From the NCBI RefSeq assembly GCF_041321155.1, contig NZ_JBGGWB010000011.1, positions 1 through 43,304 of the forward strand: 43,304 nt of DNA, given 5' to 3'. Below the pieces are notes generated by a model. The model saw nothing but the letters and a program-made list of their open reading frames with translations. It was not told where the DNA came from and ran no database searches. A program made the position numbers and the translations under genes. This DNA is from Sphingomonas sp. IW22 (lineage in GTDB: Bacteria > Pseudomonadota > Alphaproteobacteria > Sphingomonadales > Sphingomonadaceae). This document shows positions 38,422 to 43,304 of the stretch, in pieces. The stretch's first letter is position 1; each line of letters starts with the position of its first letter.

Positions 38422-39976
38422 TGGCGGGGCCGCTCATCGGCGGGCGTCGGCCGATCAGCTGGCGGCTCGCGATCGTCGTCTCGTTCGTCGCGGCCTATGC
38501 GAGGAAGGCATCTTCGGCGTCGGGCAGATTTCCGGCACTGTGTCGTTCCTGGTCCTGGTCGGCCTGATCGGCGCGACCTGGTGGATCAACAGCCGCGGCG
38601 CCAACCGCAGGAACGAGCTGCTGGGCTCGGCCCGGTTCGGCGACCGCGCCGACGTGCGCAAGCTGGAAGCGAATGGAGATCTCCTGATCGGCCGTGCCAA
38701 GGAGTCGGGCAAGCTGCTCCGCTATGACGGCGCGGCGCACCTGCTGACTATCGCACCCACCCGTTCCGGCAAGGGCGTCGGCACGATCATCCCCAACCTG
38801 CTCCTGCTCGACCGCTCGGTGGTCTGCATCGACCCCAAGGGCGAGAATGCCCGCGTCACGGCCCGTGCGCGGGCCAGCAAGGGCGCTGTGTGGTGCCTAG
38901 ACCCTTTCGGCGTCTCAGGGCGTCCTGCGGCCCGCTACAACCCTCTGGCGCAGCTCGACCCGGCAAGCCCGGACCTCGCGGAAGATGCGCAAACGATCGC
39001 TGACGCGCTGGTCCATGACGCGCCGGGGCAATCGGGCGAGGCGCATTGGAACGAGGAAGCCAAGGCGCTGATCGCCGGCATCATCCTACACACCGTCATC
39101 CACGAACCCCCTGCCCGCGCCACGCTGGCGACCGTGCGCAACAAGCTCACCCCCGATCCCGCCGGCTTCGCCGCGCTGCTGGCAGACATGCAAGCCAGCA
39201 GCGGCGCGCACGGCCTGATCGCACGCGCCGCCAACCGTCACCTCGGCAAGTCCGATCGCGAGGCCGCCGGCGTGCTGTCCTCGGCGCAGCGCCACACCCA
39301 CTTTCTCGATAGCCCGCGCCTGGTCGAAAGCACGTCCGCCTCCGATTTCCGCTTCGCGGACCTGAAGGAGCGGCCCGGGACCGTGTTCCTGTGCCTGCCG
39401 CCGGATCGACTCGATACCTATGCTCGCTGGCTGCGGCTGCTGGTCGCGCAGGCCGTCACCGATATGGCGCGCTCCCCTGCCCGGCCGGAACGCCCGGTGC
39501 TGTTCCTGCTCGATGAGTTCGCCGCCCTCGGCCGACTGGAGCCGGTGGAGCGCGCGATGGGGTTGATGGCCGGCTATGGCCTCCAGCTCTGGCCGATCCT
39601 CCAGGACATGCACCAGCTCCGTGCGCTCTATGGCGAGCGCGCCGGCACCTTCCTGTCCAACGCCGGCGTGATCCAGACATTCGGGGTCAACGATCACGCC
39701 ACCGCCGACATGCTCTCGCGCACGATCGGCGACACGACATTGGAATATGCGACCCTCAGTACGTCGCGCGGCACGGGCTGGGGTGAAAATCGCGCCGGTC
39801 CCTCGGAAAGCGTCAGCACGCATGTCACGGCGCGGCGGCTCGTGACGCCCGACGAGATCATGCGGATGCCGGCCGACACGCTCCTGTTGCTGTGCCAGGG
39901 CGAACGCCCGCTGTGGGCCGGCAAGGTTCGCTACTATGCCGAGCGCGAGTTCGCCGGCCTGTTCTATCCGGCGTGA
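38421..39976 (+). CDS. traG: Type IV coupling protein TraG (VirD4-like), N-terminal frame disrupted
   Basis: The coupling ATPase that would bring the TraA-DNA complex to a secretion channel. The main frame encodes one membrane helix (SFLVLVGLIGATWWINSRGA), Walker A (LTIAPTRSGKGVGTIIPNLL), Walker B (VLFLLDEFAALGRLEP) and the end EREFAGLFYPA. It has no good start: the natural ATG at 38421, overlapping the previous stop, reads a first membrane helix (SWRLAIVVSFVAAYA) in another frame and stops at about 38566. A one-base deletion near 38500 would explain it. The first in-frame start is GTG 38540, giving 478 residues without the first helix. The spacing between the two helices also looks short. 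Confidence 0.85.
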
Positions 39977-40211
39977 TCGCACACGCCGGCCCGGAAGATC
40001 GAAAAGTGAGCTTTGGGGTAGCGCCTCATCGCCCTCTCTGCCGGCGGAACGCTGAAGGCACACACCGCCAATTCCGCTTGCCCTTCTCAGGTTGACGGTT
40101 TTGGGTGAGCCCTGTCGTTAAGAGATTCTGTTAAATAGGAATCGTTAAACAAGTTAAGCCGCTCAAAAAGCGGAATCTTGCTTTGTTTATCAACTGCTTG
40201 CCAGCCGGCCC

Positions 40212-40296
40212 GGTGGGTGAAACCCCGTGATTCGGTGTGTGATACCCCGATAGTGCGGTGGGTGATACCCCGACGCCAAGGTGGGTGAAACCCCGA
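40212..40296 (+). repeat. Iterons 1-4 (17-bp core at 22-23-bp spacing)
   Basis: Core GGTG[G/T]GTGA[A/T]ACCCCG[A/T] at 40212, 40234, 40257 and 40280, so the copies fall about two helical turns apart and would place RepA on one face of the DNA. Variation is limited to positions 5, 10 and the last base. These are the expected RepA binding sites. Confidence 0.88.
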
Positions 40297-40330
40297 GACT
40301 CTGGAGCCGAAAAGGGGCCTCCGGTGCCAG

Positions 40331-40339
40331 TTATCCACA
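40331..40339 (+). promoter_or_regulatory. DnaA box
   Basis: TTATCCACA, an exact match to the DnaA consensus, lying between the two iteron groups. It suggests that host DnaA joins RepA in opening the origin. Confidence 0.75.
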
Positions 40340-40400
40340 GCCTGGCTGGTGGCTCCGGCATCGCCCGAAGCATGTCAGGGTTCAGGCAGCATCGCTGGCC

Positions 40401-40450
40401 GGTGTGTGAAACCCCGATAGTTGGGCTTGCGGTGTGTGAAACCCCGATAG
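40401..40450 (+). repeat. Iterons 5-6
   Basis: GGTGTGTGAAACCCCGATAG occurs exactly twice, at 40401 and 40431, 30 bases apart. The second copy ends directly at the repA stop codon (40451-40453). These two are identical over 20 bases, more than the copies in the first group share. Their different spacing suggests a separate role, for example in copy control. Confidence 0.85.
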
Positions 40451-41404
40451 TCAGCGGCGGCCGGCAAGCCGGTCCATCTGTGCATCGACTTCCTCGGCCC
40501 GCTTGCGCTCGGCGTCGAAACGGGCGCGCCGCTCCTCCTCGGCGCGCATTCTCTCGGCGAGTGCCAGTGCCTCGGCCTCGCCGCGGAGCCTGAACAACAC
40601 GGCCGGGCTTTTGTCCGTCGTCTCGGTCAGCTCCATCGCATAGTCGGGGAGCTGGTCGGCCTCGATCACCCGCCGAAGCATCCGGTTGAACTCCTTGGGC
40701 TGGGCATCGCTGCCGGTTTTGTCGCGAAGCACCTCTACCCGGCAAGTCCACCCACCGCGCTGCGTGCCGGCGTGCTTTCGCGCGATACGATAGAGCGCCC
40801 GCTCCAACCCTCCGGAGAGTAGGAAATAGTCGGGGTGCATGGTGAGCAGCGACTTCTCGTTGACGATGCCCTCATAGACCCAATCCGAGAGGGTCAGCGT
40901 CATGCCGCGCGGCTGCTCCGTTTCGGCGTCGGTGTCGAAGGTCCAGCTGTCGAGCCAGTTGAAGCCAGCCTTCTGCCGGCGCTTCGTCGCGCGGATCGAA
41001 GTTGTGATCGAAGTCGTCTGGAGCCGGAGGAGCGCAGCTTGCAGCTCCTGATAGTCCCTGCCCCCTGTGCTGCGCTTGATCGCCCGCAGTAGGTCGTAGG
41101 GCGTGGTTGTCAGCGTGCGGGGCAGATCGTTCAGCCCCTGCTGCTTCATGCGGTTGAGCGTGGACGCGGCCCATATCAGGATATCGGCGTCCCAGATCGT
41201 GGCCATGCCGTAGTCGGGAATGGCCTGCACGCGCACCCAGGCCTCGCCATCCGGGCTGCGATACTCGATCGGCTTCAGCCGCTTGCGCTTCTGGAGCGAG
41301 AAGAACGGGCGCTCCATGACCTCCCGCTGGTCCTTGAGCGGAAGATCGCCGAGCGCCGGAATGAACAGGTCGAACTCGGGATTGGGATCACGCCGCTTGC
41401 TCAC
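40451..41404 (-). CDS. repA: Replication initiator protein RepA (RPA family)
   Basis: A 317-residue plasmid initiator of the RPA (replication protein A, Pfam-style) family found on alphaproteobacterial iteron plasmids. Typical segments are FDLFIPALGDLPLKDQREVM, RPFFSLQKRKRLKPIEY, MATIWDADILIWAASTLNRM and LTLSDWVYEGIVNEKSLLTM followed by HPDYFLLSGGLERALYRIAR; winged-helix DNA-binding domains are expected there. The C-terminus is a charged helix. The GTG at 41404 overlaps the stop of the upstream ribbon-helix-helix gene (GTGA), so parA, that gene and repA form one leftward operon. The iterons lie just beyond its stop. Confidence 0.93.
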   Translation of the reverse strand: MSKRRDPNPEFDLFIPALGDLPLKDQREVMERPFFSLQKRKRLKPIEYRSPDGEAWVRVQAIPDYGMATIWDADILIWAASTLNRMKQQGLNDLPRTLTTTPYDLLRAIKRSTGGRDYQELQAALLRLQTTSITTSIRATKRRQKAGFNWLDSWTFDTDAETEQPRGMTLTLSDWVYEGIVNEKSLLTMHPDYFLLSGGLERALYRIARKHAGTQRGGWTCRVEVLRDKTGSDAQPKEFNRMLRRVIEADQLPDYAMELTETTDKSPAVLFRLRGEAEALALAERMRAEEERRARFDAERKRAEEVDAQMDRLAGRR

Positions 41405-41739
41405 GGCGCGAACCTGGTGTGTCCCCGCTGGACCAGATACTGGCGCAGCAACCGCTCGGTGATGACGGTAAGGGGCTCCCCGCCCTCCTCGACGCTGAGC
41501 TGGCGCAGTGTGCGGTGCATGTCTTCGGGAATGTGGATCAGCACCGGCTTCTTGCCAGGATGGCTGCTGCGCCGGGCAGGTACTGCCGGGGCCGACGTGT
41601 CCGCCGCACGCCGCGACCGACGCGGGACGGCAGGCTGCGGCGCGGGAGTTGCATCGGCAACGGGAGCCGGTGCCGGTGCCGGTGCCTCGGGCTCGTCATC
41701 GAAGATGCCGGCGAGCGCGGAAGTTTTCTTCGCCATCAT
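41401..41739 (-). CDS. Ribbon-helix-helix-like partition partner protein
   Basis: A 112-residue protein in the place of a ParB-like partner. A flexible Ala/Pro-rich N-terminal half (PAPAPAPVADATPAPQPAVP) precedes a folded C-terminal segment, KKPVLIHIPEDMHRTLRQLS followed by TVITERLLRQYL, which has the strand-helix-helix pattern of ribbon-helix-helix DNA-binding proteins such as ParG and CopG. It overlaps parA (ATGA) upstream and repA (GTGA) downstream. It probably binds the repeats around parA and stimulates the ParA ATPase; both are inferences. Confidence 0.75.
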   Translation of the reverse strand: MMAKKTSALAGIFDDEPEAPAPAPAPVADATPAPQPAVPRRSRRAADTSAPAVPARRSSHPGKKPVLIHIPEDMHRTLRQLSVEEGGEPLTVITERLLRQYLVQRGHTRFAP

Positions 41740-42389
41740 CCAACCTCGCTTACTTGCTTAGTCGTAAAGCCGCTTAGTCGCTTAGCCTCATCATAGGCGG
41801 CGCGCAACTCGGTCGCCGCCTTGCTGTCCGGGTCCGTCTCGGCCGCCGTTCTGCCGAGCGGCGTGGCCTTGTAGAAATCCTTGCGGAAGTGGAGGCGGCT
41901 GTCGAACATCGTCACGCCCTTCGCCGCGAAACCGGCATGGGCCTCCTGCCCCTCCCCGCCCTGATGCGGAACCTGCGTCAGTATAACAGCGAACGGCGTG
42001 CCTGCCTGCTGCACCTGCTTGACGGTCTGCAACACCGAATGAACGTCCAGCCCTCGCGGCGCGACAGGGATGATGACGAAATCCGCCTGCTCGGCTGCGA
42101 GCATGGCAATGTCCTTGGAGTTCGCCGGCGTGTCGATGATGATGAGGTCGATCTTGCCGCTGCTGCGCCCGCGCGAGACGTGGAGCGGCAGACCGGCAAC
42201 GCTGCTGTCCTTCACCATCACGTCGTCCTCGTCGCGGCGTTCGGACCAGTAGAGCGCCGATCCCTGGCGATCGTCGGCATCGAGGATAACGACCGACGCC
42301 CCCTCCCGCGCCGCCTCGACGGCGAATCCGGTTGAGAGGGTGGTTTTGGATTGCCCGCCCTTTTGCGCGATGACGGCCCATACTTGCAT
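41736..42389 (-). CDS. parA: ParA-family partition ATPase
   Basis: A 217-residue Walker-type partition ATPase of the small (type Ib) class without an N-terminal DNA-binding domain. The deviant Walker A is KGGQSKTT near residue 10; LDADDRQGSALYWSERR (switch I) and LIIIDTPANSKDIAML (Walker B) follow. It would move plasmid copies apart by cycling on the nucleoid. AGGAGC lies nine bases before the ATG. The last codons (KRLSGFTTKQVSEVG) lie within a repeat array that also occurs upstream of the gene. It begins the parA-RHH-repA operon. Confidence 0.92.
   Translation of the reverse strand: MQVWAVIAQKGGQSKTTLSTGFAVEAAREGASVVILDADDRQGSALYWSERRDEDDVMVKDSSVAGLPLHVSRGRSSGKIDLIIIDTPANSKDIAMLAAEQADFVIIPVAPRGLDVHSVLQTVKQVQQAGTPFAVILTQVPHQGGEGQEAHAGFAAKGVTMFDSRLHFRKDFYKATPLGRTAAETDPDSKAATELRAAYDEAKRLSGFTTKQVSEVG
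41756..41785. repeat. Partition-type repeat, copy inside the parA 3' end
   Basis: GCTTAGTCGTAAAG, four variable bases, TTAGTCGCTTAG. The same two blocks, with a different centre (CCGC here, GGCA there), occur at 42436-42465 upstream of parA. Here the repeat is also coding. It is a candidate binding site for the ribbon-helix-helix protein. Confidence 0.6.
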
Positions 42390-42403
42390 AGCTGCTGCTC
42401 CTA

Positions 42404-42465
42404 CTAAGCGGCTAAGCGGCTTATGGAGCTTAGCCGCTTAGTCGTAAAGGGCATTAGTCGCTTAG
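42404..42465. repeat. Candidate partition site (parS) / parA operator
   Basis: Directly upstream of parA. CTAAGCGGCTAAG (42404-42416) and CTTAGCCGCTTAG (42429-42441) are an exact 13-bp inverted repeat with a 12-base spacer. The second arm leads into GCTTAGTCGTAAAG and TTAGTCGCTTAG (to 42465), which repeat the array found inside the parA end. The CGCTTA/CTTAG unit recurs also at about 42786-42811. Position and repetition fit a centromere that also autoregulates parA. Confidence 0.65.
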
Positions 42466-42477
42466 TCACGTCCGTCC

Positions 42478-42726
42478 TCAGTTTCGTCGCCGATCAGATC
42501 GTGGCGCATCGGGCCATGCCCCCTCAACCGGGCACAAAGGTGCGCCCACTGTCTCCAGCCATTTGCGCGCGGTCCTGACGGTATAGCCGCACGTCGAGCA
42601 CTCGCATTTCAGCATCCGCGCCGCCTGCTTCCTGGGCCGAGTGGTCGCGCTGCCTGTATCGAGTCTGGCATGGGGGAGGTGACCGACCGCAGCCAAGATC
42701 GCCGCTTCACGCGAGAACGGCCGCAA
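42478..42726 (-). CDS. Small protein with a zinc-ribbon-like cysteine cluster
   Basis: An 82-residue frame. The part from residue 38, MLKCECSTCGYTVRTARKWL followed by VGAPLCPVEG, has a CxCxxCG cluster and a further Cys about 26 residues later, and looks like a small zinc-binding unit; such tails are common on plasmid-borne hypothetical proteins. The first 37 residues are less convincing, and translation could begin at the internal Met. It lies upstream of the parA repeats on the same strand. Function unknown. Confidence 0.5.
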   Translation of the reverse strand: MRPFSREAAILAAVGHLPHARLDTGSATTRPRKQAARMLKCECSTCGYTVRTARKWLETVGAPLCPVEGAWPDAPRSDRRRN

Positions 42727-42833
42727 GAGCGGGTAGCCTCGGAAACCGCTGGCTGCTGGAGCCTAAAAGGGCGAAAAGCAGTTTTTCGCTTAACAGCTTA
42801 TTCGCTTAGTCAATGTCGCAAATATTCTGACTT

Positions 42834-42865
42834 CCCAGCGTCGCCGCTTCTGCGACAACGCTGGG
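42834..42865 (-). terminator. Hairpin downstream of chrA, possible terminator
   Basis: CCCAGC plus GTCGC (42834-42844) pair with GCGAC plus GCTGGG (42852-42865) around a seven-base loop, with a three-base bulge. It lies about 35 bases beyond the chrA stop on the strand that chrA is read from. There is no T-run after it, so termination is likely but not certain. Confidence 0.4.
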
Positions 42866-42898
42866 GCGAGAAGGAACAGCCTTAGTCATCAACAACCG

Positions 42899-43304
42899 TC
42901 AGCTCAGCGCAATGGCACCGATTGCCGCCCCAATCGCCAGCACAACCGGCGTGGCGAGCTTGCTCTTCCACCGGTACATAATCGCCAGCGAGACCGCGAA
43001 GATGAGCGCGCTTACGATCAGGTTCGGCGTGCGTGCGCCCGTGGTTCGGGCAAGATCAACAACGGTGACCACAATCAGGCCGACGACGCCGGCCGCCACG
43101 CCCGCCAGGAAGAGTTGCAATCGCTTATGTTCGACCACCGCTTCCAGTCGATCGTAGAGCAGGAGCGAGAACGCGAAGGCGGGCAAAAACATGCCAGCGG
43201 TCATGGCAAGCGCGCCAGCAAGGCCGCCGCTGATCCAACCCACGAAGGTAGCGAAGATCACGAGGGGGGCTGGCAGGATGCCCGACAGACCCAAGCCATC
43301 AAGG
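42899..43304 (-). CDS. chrA: Chromate efflux transporter ChrA, 3' part (from 1-944 across the join)
   Basis: This is the C-terminal end of the chrA gene that starts at 944; 43185-43304 repeats 1-120, so only 42899-43184 is new sequence. It encodes the last membrane helices of the second CHR domain (LVIFATFVGWISGGLAGALA, LFLAGVAAGVVGLIVVTVV, NLIVSALIFAVSLAIMY) and ends in a final helix (VVLAIGAAIGAIALS). The stop is at 42899-42901. The ATG at 43294 is internal and not a real start. Confidence 0.94.
   Translation of the reverse strand, partial: LDGLGLSGILPAPLVIFATFVGWISGGLAGALAMTAGMFLPAFAFSLLLYDRLEAVVEHKRLQLFLAGVAAGVVGLIVVTVVDLARTTGARTPNLIVSALIFAVSLAIMYRWKSKLATPVVLAIGAAIGAIALS
43185..43304. 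repeat. Terminal direct repeat, copy 2 (circular overlap)
   Basis: Identical over all 120 bases to 1-120. It is the assembly overlap of a circular molecule; remove one copy before counting genes or length. Confidence 0.95.

Larger units (their letters stand above)
40112..40450. other. Vegetative replication origin (oriV): AT-rich unwinding region, DnaA box and iterons
   Basis: The region between traG and repA has the parts of an iteron origin. An AT-rich section (40115-40195) contains GTTAA four times (40117, 40130, 40144, 40153), like the repeats of an unwinding element. Four iterons follow (40212-40296), then a perfect DnaA box TTATCCACA at 40331-40339, then two more iterons ending at the repA stop. 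RepA is encoded next to it. Function is inferred from this arrangement. Confidence 0.8.

Noticed and set aside
40212..40450. CRISPR array as an explanation for the regular repeats before repA
   Set aside because: Units are 17-20 bases with 5-13-base gaps and no spacers, next to repA and a DnaA box; they are iterons, and no cas genes exist here.
42899..43294. Separate small membrane protein starting at 43294
   Set aside because: It is the end of chrA cut by the window edge; the frame continues without break into 1-944.
1..43304. tRNA or rRNA genes
   Set aside because: None recognised by eye; a dedicated tRNA scan would be needed to exclude a divergent one.

Overview
The window is a complete circular plasmid opened at an arbitrary point. 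Its first 120 bases are repeated exactly as its last 120 (1-120 = 43185-43304), so the molecule is about 43,184 bp and the chromate transporter gene chrA runs across the join. High G+C coding, an RPA-type RepA, a Ti-style TraA/TraC/TraD/TraG set, DUF6118, paired DUF2382 stress genes, a HWE-type histidine kinase and IS1182-type transposase all point to an alphaproteobacterium, most likely a sphingomonad (Sphingomonas, Sphingobium, Novosphingobium or a relative). The genus is an inference.

Layout. (1) 1-3662 plus 42899-43184: chromate resistance (chrB-chrA leftwards; a divergent run of secreted Rap1a-like, double DUF1259 and Rap1a-like proteins). (2) 3663-8870: a small defence block with an Abi/HEPN-like protein, a 12-residue-repeat protein, and a BsuBI/PstI-type restriction-modification pair translationally coupled to a serine recombinase. 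(3) 8926-22669: a stretch bounded by inverted copies of a 37-bp element end. It holds an IS1182-type transposase, a second serine recombinase, gene remnants, and a TetR gene divergent from a nine-gene, tightly overlapping operon (catalase-family protein, DyP-like companion, DyP peroxidase, hotdog thioesterase, patatin lipoprotein, TolC, HlyD, two ABC-2 permeases, no ATPase). (4) 22671-33500: a stress and signalling block with a CPA1 antiporter, a five-gene envelope/stress operon (DUF2382, OmpA, DUF2382, mechanosensitive channel, lipoprotein), a PAS-LuxR regulator, a globin, an orphan HWE kinase with a divergent single-domain receiver, a diguanylate cyclase, and a frameshifted DUF1971 gene. (5) 33491-39976: mobilisation genes (DUF6118, relaxase TraA, a candidate oriT, traC, traD, a small gene, traG). 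(6) 40087-42726: replication and partition (iteron oriV, repA, ribbon-helix-helix protein, parA, and repeats on both sides of parA).

How it fits together. RepA acting on the iterons, with ParA and its small partner, would maintain the plasmid. TraA, oriT and the coupling protein make it mobilisable, but no mating-pair-formation (VirB/Trb) genes are present, so transfer would need a helper. The cargo is resistance to chromate, oxidative and envelope stress, plus defence. The least familiar part is the TetR-controlled peroxidase/lipid-enzyme/efflux operon in the IS-bounded segment. Two genes (traG N-terminus and the DUF1971 gene) show apparent single-base frameshifts that may be real decay or sequencing errors.
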